A stretch of 13,808 nt of DNA from an uncultured Oscillospiraceae bacterium (GTDB lineage: Bacteria > Bacillota > Clostridia > Oscillospirales > Oscillospiraceae), in the NCBI GenBank assembly GCA_900758315.1, contig CAAERF010000360.1, forward strand, positions 1 through 13,808, read 5' to 3'. The notes beneath the pieces are model-generated. The model was not told where the DNA came from and did not search any database. It saw only the letters and a list, made by a program, of their open reading frames with translations. The stretch's first letter is position 1; each line of letters starts with the position of its first letter. Positions 6,434-13,794 of the stretch are shown here, in pieces. Made by a program: the position numbers and the translations under genes.

Positions 6434-7209
6434 AAAAAGTCCTCACCATTGCCGGTTCCGATTGCAGCGGCGGCGCCGGAATTCAGGCGGACATCAAAAC
6501 CATCACCGCCCACAAAATGTACGCCATGAGCGCCATTACCGCTCTGACCGCCCAGAACACCACCGGTGTCTACGGCATTTTTGAGGTCTCACCGGATTTT
6601 GTGCGCCAGCAGCTGGACTGCATTTTTACCGACATCTATCCGGACAGTGTGAAAATCGGCATGGTGTCCAGCAGCGGCCTCATCGAAGCTATTGTGGAGA
6701 AGCTGACCCAGTATGGGGCACGGAACATTGTGGTGGATCCGGTTATGGTCTCCACCAGCGGCTGCAAGCTCCTCTCTGACCAGGCCCAGGAGGCGCTGGT
6801 GACCCAACTCCTTCCACTGGGGACGGTGATCACGCCGAATATCCCCGAGGCCGAAGTGCTGTGCGGCTTCTCCATTCGGAACCAGGAGGACATGATCCGG
6901 GCCGCTCAGGCCCTCGCAAAACGATTTCAGGGCGCAATCCTGATCAAGGGCGGACATCTGGTCAGCGAAGCGGTGGACCTGCTCTATGAGAACGGCACTG
7001 TTCACTGGTACAGCGCCGAGCGGGTGGACAATCCCAACACCCACGGAACCGGCTGCACCCTCTCCTCTGCCATCGCCTGCAATCTGGCCGCTGGGCACAA
7101 CCTGGACCGGAGCATTGCGCTGGCCAAGGAATACCTGACCGGCGCTCTGAACGCCATGTTGGACCTGGGCCAGGGTTCCGGGCCTCTGGATCACACCTAT
7201 CAGTTATAA
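6430..7209 (+). CDS. thiD: Hydroxymethylpyrimidine/phosphomethylpyrimidine kinase
   Basis: Ribokinase-fold enzyme phosphorylating HMP and HMP phosphate to HMP pyrophosphate, the pyrimidine substrate of ThiE. 259 residues, typical length. Motifs: AGSDCSGGAGIQADIKT at 8-24, KIGMV at 75-79, VVDPVM at 101-106, TPNIPEAE at 135-142, IKGGH at 172-176, and the anion-hole/catalytic NTHGTGCT at 203-210 with Cys209. Start ATG at 6430 overlaps the HAD stop. Last gene of the operon, with a strong terminator 10 nt after its stop. With ThiM and ThiE it completes salvage of both thiamine halves up to thiamine monophosphate. Confidence 0.96.
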   Translation: MKKVLTIAGSDCSGGAGIQADIKTITAHKMYAMSAITALTAQNTTGVYGIFEVSPDFVRQQLDCIFTDIYPDSVKIGMVSSSGLIEAIVEKLTQYGARNIVVDPVMVSTSGCKLLSDQAQEALVTQLLPLGTVITPNIPEAEVLCGFSIRNQEDMIRAAQALAKRFQGAILIKGGHLVSEAVDLLYENGTVHWYSAERVDNPNTHGTGCTLSSAIACNLAAGHNLDRSIALAKEYLTGALNAMLDLGQGSGPLDHTYQL

Positions 7210-7218
7210 CCTCTTCGA

Positions 7219-7254
7219 CCGCTCCGGTTCTGTTCTGTCACCCGGAGCGGTTTT
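7219..7254 (+). terminator. Intrinsic terminator of the thi operon
   Basis: A perfect 9-bp stem CCGCTCCGG/CCGGAGCGG (7219-7227 with 7242-7250) is followed by TTTTCC. It begins 10 nt after the thiD stop and separates thiD from the next, same-strand gene pair. Confidence 0.88.
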
Positions 7255-7348
7255 CCTGTCCGATGCGCTCTGAGCGCCGTGCGTTCCTACGCTTTCTCCG
7301 TTTACAGAAAATCTTAATGATTTTTGAAATGATTTTTCATGCTGTTTG

Positions 7349-7357
7349 TGTTACACT
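7349..7357 (+). promoter_or_regulatory. Possible extended -10 promoter for the thioesterase gene
   Basis: TGTTACACT forms a TGn-type extended -10 with TACACT at 7352-7357, about 85 nt before the chosen start. No good -35 lies at 17 bp; a TTGAAA is present but too far (22 bp). The rest of the 7255-7442 gap is AT-richer and shows no gene. Confidence 0.35.
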
Positions 7358-7442
7358 GGAACGGCAACAGATGTCATCCGTGATTTCTGTAGGATTGACA
7401 CCTCTTTCAAAAGAGATTCAAACGGAAATGGGAGGCTTTCCA

Positions 7443-7877
7443 GTGCATTTTTACGATAAACTTCTGGCATACCGAAACAGCATGGGACTTGCACGGGATA
7501 TGGGCATCCGCATTCTGGAAATCCGCGAGGGCTATGCAAAGAGCGAGATGCTGATCAACGCGTCCCAGCAGAACCTGATCGGTTCCGTCCACGGCGGAAT
7601 CCTGATGACCTTTGCCGATATTGTCGGTGCGGCTGCGGCCTGGTCCTACGGAACGTATACCACCACCATGAACTGCTCGGTGAATTTTCTCAACGCCGCC
7701 ATCAACGTGGACCGGCTCTGGGCCGAGGCCCAGGTGGAAAAACGGGGCAAGCAAACCATTGTCGCCCGCGTTGTCATCACGGATTCCACAGGCAGAAAAA
7801 TTCTGGTGTCTACGTTCAGCTTTTTCAGTCTGGGAAAGCCCATTGAACTCGATGATTCCGGAGGAACTACAGCATGA
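7443..7877 (+). CDS. Hotdog-fold PaaI-type thioesterase-like protein
   Basis: A 144-residue single-domain hotdog protein resembling PaaI/YdiI-type acyl-CoA thioesterases. The signature is visible: Asn44 and the HGG turn (His50) followed by Asp59 at the start of the central helix (VHGGILMTFADIVGAAAAW), the positions used for catalysis in this family, then the strands MNCSVNFLNAA (76-86) and LWAEAQVEKRGKQTIVARVVI (92-112). I chose the GTG at 7443 because GGGAGG lies 7 nt upstream and the protein then has family length; the frame is open 60 codons further upstream but reads as unstructured, promoter-like sequence. It overlaps the next gene by ATGA. The acyl substrate cannot be told. Confidence 0.82.
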   Translation: MHFYDKLLAYRNSMGLARDMGIRILEIREGYAKSEMLINASQQNLIGSVHGGILMTFADIVGAAAAWSYGTYTTTMNCSVNFLNAAINVDRLWAEAQVEKRGKQTIVARVVITDSTGRKILVSTFSFFSLGKPIELDDSGGTTA

Positions 7878-8353
7878 ATTTACAGAACACCCTGTTTGGC
7901 ACAGGGCTGGTAACCTTTTTTATCTCTATGGTTCCGGTTGTGGAGCTACGGGGAGCCATTCCCATCGGCACGGCAAACGGATTGCCCCTTTGGGTTGCGA
8001 TCGCCATTTCCATCATCGGAAATCTGATTCCGGTTCCCTTTATCATCATCTTTATCCGCAAAATTTTCACCTGGCTGCGCCGGAAAAGCCAGGGATTAAA
8101 TCATCTCGTCACCCGTCTGGAAAACCGGGCCGCCAAAAAATCTGACGTCGTGCAGCGATACGCCTTCTGGGGCCTTTTCGTGCTGGTGGCAATCCCTTTG
8201 CCCGGCACCGGCGCATGGACGGGCTCTCTGGTGGCCGCCATGCTGGACATGCGGCTCAAGCGCGCCTTTCCCGCCATCGCCCTGGGCGTTGTGACCGCCG
8301 GCGCTATCGTCGCCTTTGTGACCTACGGCGCCGGAGCGCTGATCTTCTCCTGA
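7874..8353 (+). CDS. Small multidrug export family membrane protein (COG2426-like)
   Basis: An integral membrane protein of 159 residues resembling the 'putative small multidrug export protein' family. Hydrophobic segments lie at about 8-22, 39-62, 98-110, 115-125 and 134-156. Conserved family motifs include VELRGAIPIG (23-32), where charged residues sit between membrane segments, and IPLPGTGAWTGSL (107-119). A basic cytoplasmic stretch (RRKSQGLNH...AAKKSD) occupies about 69-91. The transport function is assigned by family name only and is weakly supported in general. Start ATG at 7874 overlaps the thioesterase stop and has GGAGGAA upstream. No obvious functional link to its partner. Confidence 0.85.
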   Translation: MNLQNTLFGTGLVTFFISMVPVVELRGAIPIGTANGLPLWVAIAISIIGNLIPVPFIIIFIRKIFTWLRRKSQGLNHLVTRLENRAAKKSDVVQRYAFWGLFVLVAIPLPGTGAWTGSLVAAMLDMRLKRAFPAIALGVVTAGAIVAFVTYGAGALIFS

Positions 8354-8375
8354 CGGAAGGGAACCTTAACCGTAA

Positions 8376-8407
8376 ACACCCCCCGATAGCATCGAGGGGT
8401 GTTTTTT
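8376..8407 (+). terminator. Intrinsic terminator after the thioesterase-membrane protein operon
   Basis: Stem ACACCCC/GGGGTGT (8376-8382 with 8396-8402) with an inner CGAT/ATCG pairing is followed by six T residues. It lies 22 nt after the membrane-protein stop. The converging regulator gene ends at 8418; on the minus strand the same stem is followed by only three T residues, so it would be a weaker terminator in that direction. Confidence 0.9.
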
Positions 8408-8417
8408 CGTGTCGCTG

Positions 8418-9857
8418 TTACGCATCCTTTTCGCAGGAACAGCTGTCAATGGCCTCCTGCAGGACCTGTTCCAGCTCCGCCTTCGGCCGCACCAGTTGGC
8501 TTTTGGCCAGTGCCTGGAAGTAATCCGAAAAAGCGTTCAGTAAATTCTGTTCCAGAAGCTGGTAGATTCTCGACTGCGGCAATCCTTTACGGTAGGCCAG
8601 AATCCACCGTTCCTCATAGAGCACAAAGATGAATTCCTCCGAAACGGTCAGCTTGCGCTCGTCAACCAGATAGATCCCGCCCTTTCTCTGCAAGTGCTGA
8701 AGCATGCGCTGCAGGATCTCTTTTCGATCTTCCGGCTGTAGCGGCAGAATCAATTCCACCGGATAGTTGGACACAATCCCCGTCCGGGCAAACTCCATGA
8801 TCCCCTTCTGGGTACAGAAGGAAACCTCCGCATTTTTCCACTTCAGATTGCTGCTGAACTGTTCCATCAGCGCTTTCTTCTCGCTCCGGAAATACTTCTT
8901 CCGCATCTTATCCGTCAGATAGCTGTCAAAACACGGACTGGAACAGAACTGATATCTTCGGTCGCCTTTCTCGCAGCCGTCACAGAGAAGCGGAATAATC
9001 TGCTCATACTGCAAAAAGGTGTTGACGAACGGCTTCGCTTTCCGCATTGTCTCCTCAAACTGTCTGTGGCACGCCTCCAGAATCTCCGGCGCAGTGGAGA
9101 ACAGTCCCTGGTCCATCTTCTCATTAATCAGCAGTACGCTGGTGCTGGTGATGACCGAATAGGGATACAACACCCCGATTACATCCGTAGGTCCCGCGTC
9201 AGTGTAATAGTAATAGGCTTCATAACGGTTGCAGCTCGCGGCCATAAAGAATAGCGCAAAATGCAAAAACTCCAGACTGGCCCTGGCCTTTTTCTCCTTT
9301 TTCTGCGGAAACTGAATCAGCTGGCGCAGCCGCACGCTCTTATCACCACACCCACGGTAGAGAACCTTTAAGTATTCAAAAAACGAGGTGTTGTAGCTGG
9401 GCAGAAAGAGATCAATCTGCGGGCTGTCCAGAAAGATCTCCGCCTGCACCAGCTGGCAGAGCTCCTGAAAAATCTGCCCTTCTCCGTAGATCGCCGCCCG
9501 GTCAGCAGTGATATGGGTCGCACCGGCAAACTGGTGAATCTGCGAGACCTCCTCTGCCGACAGCACGGCCAGCGTTTCCAGACATTTTCTGGCCCACTGA
9601 CGGCTCTGATAGACCGGCTCACCAATCTGAGCGATGTAATAAAGCTGCCGGAGCTTTGCCTCCTCTCCCGGTGAGAGCTGAAGCACCTCCAACAGTGTCT
9701 GGAAAAAGGCCTGAGTGGGTACCCGCGTTCCCCGCAGACACTGAAAGAACGTGGAACGGTTTACCTTACAGGCACCAATCAGGTCATTTTTCGAACCTTC
9801 GCTTCCCTCCAGGTATTTATTGATGCAGTTATTCAGGTATTCGGAAAAAGCACTCAC
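8418..9857 (-). CDS. Large XRE-like helix-turn-helix regulator with unrecognised C-terminal region
   Basis: A 479-residue protein, soluble-looking, with no signal peptide. Residues about 1-70 look like an XRE/Cro-type DNA-binding domain: SKNDLIGACKVNRSTFFQCLRGTRVP (22-47) fits helix-turn-helix with the recognition helix around 33-42, followed by LLEVLQLSPGEEAKLRQLY (55-73). I do not recognise a family in residues 80-479. A cysteine cluster CDGC-x9-CSSPC (Cys292, 295, 305, 309) could bind metal, and there is a CSC near the C-terminus (473-475). A Tyr-rich run EAYYYYTD lies at 213-220. Start is GTG at 9857 with GGGAGG 7 nt upstream; an upstream extension to 9950 would cross the likely promoter. 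It follows the nucleoside-transporter terminator on the same strand. Regulatory target unknown; autoregulation through the upstream repeats is a guess. Confidence 0.75.
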   Translation of the reverse strand: MSAFSEYLNNCINKYLEGSEGSKNDLIGACKVNRSTFFQCLRGTRVPTQAFFQTLLEVLQLSPGEEAKLRQLYYIAQIGEPVYQSRQWARKCLETLAVLSAEEVSQIHQFAGATHITADRAAIYGEGQIFQELCQLVQAEIFLDSPQIDLFLPSYNTSFFEYLKVLYRGCGDKSVRLRQLIQFPQKKEKKARASLEFLHFALFFMAASCNRYEAYYYYTDAGPTDVIGVLYPYSVITSTSVLLINEKMDQGLFSTAPEILEACHRQFEETMRKAKPFVNTFLQYEQIIPLLCDGCEKGDRRYQFCSSPCFDSYLTDKMRKKYFRSEKKALMEQFSSNLKWKNAEVSFCTQKGIMEFARTGIVSNYPVELILPLQPEDRKEILQRMLQHLQRKGGIYLVDERKLTVSEEFIFVLYEERWILAYRKGLPQSRIYQLLEQNLLNAFSDYFQALAKSQLVRPKAELEQVLQEAIDSCSCEKDA

Positions 9858-9896
9858 GGCACCGCCTCCCAACGACAAAATTCTCTTTTCAGGAGT

Positions 9897-9940
9897 ATTA
9901 TGCCATGAAACCGCTCCGCCGAAAAGGAGTGGCATGAAAC
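9897..9940 (-). promoter_or_regulatory. Putative promoter and repeat operator of the XRE-like regulator
   Basis: On the minus strand TGGCATAAT (9905-9897) is an extended -10 about 40 nt before the GTG start, without a clear -35. It overlaps one copy of a direct repeat: TGCCATGAAAC (plus strand 9901-9911) and TGGCATGAAAC (9930-9940) match at 10 of 11 positions, 29 bp apart. The same stretch also reads as an imperfect inverted repeat (TGCCA...CTCC / GGAGTGGCA, 9901-9934). The arrangement suits an operator. Confidence 0.45.
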
Positions 9941-9990
9941 AGTTGCACACTTTTTTGTTTCTCTCTATACTACCCCGTCGTCCCCATGTT

Positions 9991-10029
9991 AAAACCCCTC
10001 AAACGCTCCGCTTCAGAGCATTTGAGGGG
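9991..10029 (-). terminator. Intrinsic terminator of the nucleoside transporter operon
   Basis: On the minus strand CCCCTCAAA and GCTC pair with GAGC and TTTGAGGGG (10029-10016 with 10008-9995, one mismatch), with a 7-nt loop, followed by TTTT. It begins about 30 nt after the stop of the last permease gene. Confidence 0.92.
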
Positions 10030-10058
10030 TCTGTCTGTTCAACTGCCGCAGTCGGGAA

Positions 10059-11054
10059 TTACCGTTCCTCCCGGAAGTACGCATTGCCCAACGAAGCTGG
10101 CGGCTGGTTTTCCCGTCTCTGGTGGATACTCACCGTAATCAAAACCACCAACGTAACCACATAGGGCAAAATCTTATAGATTTCCGTGGGGATATGGAGC
10201 CACGTGACGCGCATGTACATAATCATCAATGCGCCGAACAGGATGGAGCCCCAAACTGCCCGCATGGGACGCCAGAGGGCAAAGATCACCAGTGCCACTG
10301 CCAGCCAGCCCTTGCCGTCCATGGCGTCAGCAGCCCAGTTACCGCTGCCGGATACCATGGTGAAGTACAGTCCGCCCAGACCGCAGATACCGCCACCAAT
10401 GCAGGTCACCAGGTACTTGTAGCGGATGACATTGATGCCAGCCGCATCGGCAGTGCTGGGATCCTCGCCCAGCGCCCGCAGGTTCAGGCCCACCCGGGTG
10501 CGGTTCAGCACATAGGCCATGACAATGGCGATGGCCACGCTCAGGTAGATCATAAAGTTATAGGAGAACAGCAGCGGGCCGATCACAGGGATATTGGCCA
10601 TAAAATCAGGAAAGAGCTTCCCTGTGAACATGCCGTCCAGGGCCGCGCTGACCACCAGCCGGCCACCTGCCTTGACTCGGAAAAACTCGCCGAAGAACTT
10701 GCCGAAACCGACGCCAAAGATGGTCAGCGCCAGGCCGGTCACGTTCTGGTTGGCACGCAGGGTAATGGTCAGGAAGGAGAAAATCAGGCTGCCAAGTGCG
10801 GCTACCAGGAAGCCGGCCGCCAGAGCGATCAGCATTCCCACTACGGGACTTGCGTTGGCACCCATAGCCTGCTCGTAGAGGAAGGGAGCGATCAATCCTC
10901 CTGCGCCGCCCATATAGACGAGGCCTTCCACGCCCAGATTGATATTTCCGGACTTTTCCGTAATAATCTCGCCCAGAGTGCCGTACATCAGGGTGGTACC
11001 CATCAGGACAGAGGCCACAAAAAAGTTGACAATCGCATTCCAAATATCAGCCAT
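10059..11054 (-). CDS. nupQ: Nucleoside-type ABC transporter permease (NupQ/YufQ-like)
   Basis: Inner-membrane permease of the BPD_transp_2 family (branched-chain amino acid/ribose/nucleoside importers), 331 residues with about eight to nine hydrophobic segments. Typical features are EKSGNINLGVEGLVYMGG near the N-terminus (33-50) and the coupling-helix region GLNLRALGEDPSTADAAGI at 189-207, which contacts the ATPase. The C-terminus is a short hydrophilic tail. Start ATG at 11054 overlaps the preceding permease by 8 bp. Together with the other permease it would form the heterodimeric channel; the pairing ATPase-permease-permease is that of BmpA/Nup purine-nucleoside importers. Substrate is inferred from family, not shown. 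Confidence 0.92.
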   Translation of the reverse strand: MADIWNAIVNFFVASVLMGTTLMYGTLGEIITEKSGNINLGVEGLVYMGGAGGLIAPFLYEQAMGANASPVVGMLIALAAGFLVAALGSLIFSFLTITLRANQNVTGLALTIFGVGFGKFFGEFFRVKAGGRLVVSAALDGMFTGKLFPDFMANIPVIGPLLFSYNFMIYLSVAIAIVMAYVLNRTRVGLNLRALGEDPSTADAAGINVIRYKYLVTCIGGGICGLGGLYFTMVSGSGNWAADAMDGKGWLAVALVIFALWRPMRAVWGSILFGALMIMYMRVTWLHIPTEIYKILPYVVTLVVLITVSIHQRRENQPPASLGNAYFREER

Positions 11055-12168
11055 GTTTCTTCCCCTCCTTTTTCGCCTTATTTCTGCCGCGGAAGATCAG
11101 CCGGTAACGGATAAAGAACTCGCTGCCCAGCATACAGAACAGGATCAGTCCGGTCAGCATATCGGACATGGACTCCGGAATTGTGTTGTGGGTCACCGTG
11201 TTAATGGTGCTGGCACCCTTCTCCAGCACGGCCAGGAACAGGGAGATGATCACCATGCCAAAGGCGTTCAACTGGGCCAGCCAGGCCACCGTAATCCCGG
11301 TGAAACCAACGCCGCCGGCCACGGAATCGGAGAGCGTGTATTTGATGCCGGACACCAGCACAAAGCCCACAATGCCGGCAATCGCGCCGGAAACCGCCAT
11401 GGTGCGGATAATCACGTGTCCCACGTCAATGCCGGCGTAACGGGCGGTGGGTTCGCTCTCACCCACAACCGCGATCTCATAGCCCTGTTTGGTATACTTT
11501 AAGTAACAGAACATGAAGAACACCAGCAGAATGATCAAAAACAGACCGATCGTGATATTCCAAACCGTGGGCATCCGGGCAGCCTGCTGAAACAGGCCGA
11601 TCTGCTGAGTGCCCCGGGGTTTTTTCTCCCAGGGACCGCCCTGGAGATACTTGACAATGCCGATGGCAATGTAGTTCATCATCAGGGTGAACAGGGTCTC
11701 GTTGGTGCCCCATTTTGCCCGGAACACCGCCGGGATGAGGCCCCAGATGGCTCCGCCCACTGCGCCAGCGATGCACATCACCAGAATCAACAGCCAGGAC
11801 GGCCAGCTGTCATAGAAGTTCAGCGCAAAGAAGGTGGCAAAAATACCGCCCATGGTAATCTGTCCCTCCACACCGATATTCCAGAATTTCATCCGGAAGG
11901 CCGGCGCAATGGCCAGCGAAGCGCCTAACAGCGGGATTGCAATCTTAATCGTCTGCTGAATAGCGAGTTTCCCGCCCAGACTGCCCTTGATCATGGCACC
12001 ATAGACGGAGAAGGGACTGTATCCCAAACTGATAAAGAGCACTGCTCCCAATATCAGTGCAACCAGAATCGAGGCAATGCGAATCGCCCATCTCTTCCCG
12101 GCTTTCATATCGTCCCGCGCTGCCAGACGCAGCAACGGCTCTTTCTTTTCATGTTTCGCAACGGCCAT
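11047..12168 (-). CDS. nupP: Nucleoside-type ABC transporter permease (NupP/YufP-like)
   Basis: Second permease of the same family, 373 residues. A basic cytoplasmic N-terminus (1-28) precedes the first membrane segment (about 29-48). FWNIGVEGQITMGG (95-108) is the family motif also seen in its partner, followed by GTNETLFTLMMNYIA (154-168) and the coupling region GYEIAVVGESEPTARYAGIDV (229-249). The C-terminus is highly basic (RYRLIFRGRNKAKKEGKKHG). The longer N-terminus compared with NupQ is normal for this member of the pair. Start ATG at 12168 shares one base with the ATPase stop (TAATG), which suggests translational coupling, with a GGGGG/AAACGGA site upstream. Confidence 0.92.
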   Translation of the reverse strand: MAVAKHEKKEPLLRLAARDDMKAGKRWAIRIASILVALILGAVLFISLGYSPFSVYGAMIKGSLGGKLAIQQTIKIAIPLLGASLAIAPAFRMKFWNIGVEGQITMGGIFATFFALNFYDSWPSWLLILVMCIAGAVGGAIWGLIPAVFRAKWGTNETLFTLMMNYIAIGIVKYLQGGPWEKKPRGTQQIGLFQQAARMPTVWNITIGLFLIILLVFFMFCYLKYTKQGYEIAVVGESEPTARYAGIDVGHVIIRTMAVSGAIAGIVGFVLVSGIKYTLSDSVAGGVGFTGITVAWLAQLNAFGMVIISLFLAVLEKGASTINTVTHNTIPESMSDMLTGLILFCMLGSEFFIRYRLIFRGRNKAKKEGKKHG

Positions 12169-13700
12169 TATTCCGTTTCCCCCTCTCCCCGCTTTGTCAT
12201 CAGCAGACCGACCTGTTCTTTCGTCGCCGTTCTGCCGTCCAGAATGCCGGACACTTCGCCGCCACAGAGGACCAGAATCCGGTCACACAGCTCCAGCAGC
12301 ACGTCCAGATCCTCGCCCACGTAGATGACCGCGACGCCTTTCTTCTTCTGCTCGTTGAGCAGGCGGTAAATGGTATAGGACGTGTTGATATCCAGTCCGC
12401 GCACCGCGTAGGCTGTCAGCAGCACCCGGGGATTGGCGCAAATTTCCCGGCCAACCAGCACCTTCTGAACATTGCCGCCGGACATCTGCCGCACAGGAAC
12501 GGAAATGCTGGGCGTGACGACCTCCAGATCCTTCCGAATCTGTTCCGCCAGCTTAGCCGGGGATTTGCGGTCAGAAAAGCCAAACCGGCCCTTTTTAAAG
12601 GAGCGGAGCATCATGTTCCCGGTCATACCCATGTTGGCCACCAGGCCCATCCCCAGCCGGTCTTCCGGCACGAAGGAGAGGTGGATGCCCAGATCCTGAA
12701 TCTGAATGGGCGTCTTTCCAATCAGCTCTTTTTCTGTCCCATCGGTATCGTAATAGATGACACTGCCCTCCTGGACCGGCTGCAGGCCCGCGATGGCCTC
12801 CAGCAGCTCCTTCTGGCCACAGCCGGAGATACCGGCAATGCCCAGAATCTCGCCGCCAAAAGCGGTGAAGGATACATCATGCAGCTTGGACACGTTGTTC
12901 CGGTCCACTACAGACAGATGGCTGACCTGCAGCATCTTGACCGTGTTCTCCGGAACCGGACGCTCAATGTCCAGCGAGGTAGCCTGGCCCACCATCATAT
13001 CCGTCAGAGACTGGGGCGTTGCGTCGCAGGTTGCCACCGTACCGATATACTCGCCCTTGCGCAGCACTGCCACCCGGTCCGAGATGGAGAGGACTTCCTG
13101 CAACTTATGGGTGATAATGATAATGGACTTGTTATCCGCCCGCATGGCCCGGAGAATGTCAAACAGCCGGTCAGTCTCCTGGGGCGTCAGCACAGCGGTG
13201 GGCTCGTCCAGGATCAGGATGTCCGCTCCGCGGTACAGCACCTTGATGATTTCCACCGTCTGCTTTTCGGAGACGGACATTTCGTAAATTTTCTTATTGG
13301 GATCAATATGAAATCCGTATCTGTCACTGATTTCCTGAACCCGCTTTGCCACTTTGCGGATATCATATCTCCCCTTTTCCCGCAGGCCAAGGGCAATATT
13401 TTCCGCAGCTGTCAAAATATCCACCAGCTTGAAGTGCTGGTGAATCATGCCGATGCCCAGGTCAAAGGCGTCTTTGGGCGAACGGATCATCACTGGCTCC
13501 CCATTGACGTAAATTTTGCCGCCATCCGGGAAGTAGATGCCGGCGAGCATGTTGACCAGCGTTGTCTTGCCACTGCCGTTTTCCCCCAAGAGGGACAGGA
13601 TTTCGCCCCGATACACATCCAGGTTTACGTGTGAATTTGCAACGACTTCACCAAAGGTTTTGGTGATATCCTCCAGCCGGATTGCAACTTCTCGTTCCAT
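12168..13700 (-). CDS. nupO: Nucleoside-type ABC transporter ATP-binding protein, tandem NBDs (NupO/YufO-like)
   Basis: ATPase of a nucleoside/sugar-type importer, 510 residues with two fused nucleotide-binding domains. NBD1 is complete: Walker A GENGSGKT (39-46), Q-loop Gln88, signature MSVSEKQ (141-147), Walker B ILILDEPT (161-168) with Glu166, and switch His198. NBD2 is degenerate, as is common in this family: Walker A is replaced by GISGCGQ (290-296) without Lys, the signature MSGGN (406-410) is good, Walker B reads VLLTAYAVRGLD (426-437) without the DEP, and the switch His is replaced in VGEDLD (461-466). VPEDRLG at 344-350 is typical of the family. So one composite site is probably hydrolytic. 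Start ATG at 13700 has AGAGGA upstream. A BmpA-like lipoprotein gene is expected just past the right edge. Confidence 0.93.
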   Translation of the reverse strand: MEREVAIRLEDITKTFGEVVANSHVNLDVYRGEILSLLGENGSGKTTLVNMLAGIYFPDGGKIYVNGEPVMIRSPKDAFDLGIGMIHQHFKLVDILTAAENIALGLREKGRYDIRKVAKRVQEISDRYGFHIDPNKKIYEMSVSEKQTVEIIKVLYRGADILILDEPTAVLTPQETDRLFDILRAMRADNKSIIIITHKLQEVLSISDRVAVLRKGEYIGTVATCDATPQSLTDMMVGQATSLDIERPVPENTVKMLQVSHLSVVDRNNVSKLHDVSFTAFGGEILGIAGISGCGQKELLEAIAGLQPVQEGSVIYYDTDGTEKELIGKTPIQIQDLGIHLSFVPEDRLGMGLVANMGMTGNMMLRSFKKGRFGFSDRKSPAKLAEQIRKDLEVVTPSISVPVRQMSGGNVQKVLVGREICANPRVLLTAYAVRGLDINTSYTIYRLLNEQKKKGVAVIYVGEDLDVLLELCDRILVLCGGEVSGILDGRTATKEQVGLLMTKRGEGETE

Positions 13701-13746
13701 AGTCTTCCTCTACTTTCTCTCTGATTTTCATGGTTCCATTTTTCTC

Positions 13747-13794
13747 ATTGCTGAAACCTGCCGCCAAACCGCTTCAGAGGCATGTTTCAGCAAT
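13747..13794. repeat. Long imperfect inverted repeat upstream of the ATPase gene
   Basis: Arms of 16 bp (13747-13762 and 13779-13794) match as reverse complements at 15 of 16 positions around a 16-nt spacer. Neither side is followed by a T tract in the direction of transcription: on the minus strand it runs into GAGAAAAATGG. It is therefore not a normal terminator. In the presumed transcript it would form a strong hairpin about 45 nt before the ATPase start, as in intergenic hairpins that stabilise or process mRNA after a highly expressed binding-protein gene. It could also be an operator. Confidence 0.8.

Noticed and set aside
9858..9950. A longer start for the XRE-like regulator at 9950
   Set aside because: The extra 31 residues cross the extended -10 and the repeats, lack a good ribosome binding site, and the GTG at 9857 has GGGAGG at ideal spacing.
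9995..10029. The hairpin as part of a mobile-element end or attachment site
   Set aside because: The stem is followed by TTTT just after the last permease gene, which a terminator fully explains; no transposase or direct target repeats are nearby.
10122..11114. A 330-codon open frame on the plus strand
   Set aside because: Antisense to the two permease genes; the translation is rich in His, Gln and Asp, as expected from the reverse of membrane-protein codons.
12057..13634. A 525-codon open frame on the plus strand
   Set aside because: It is antisense to the ATPase gene, whose domains are unmistakable; its translation is rich in His, Gln and Arg and has no domain pattern. Long antisense frames are common in GC-rich coding DNA.
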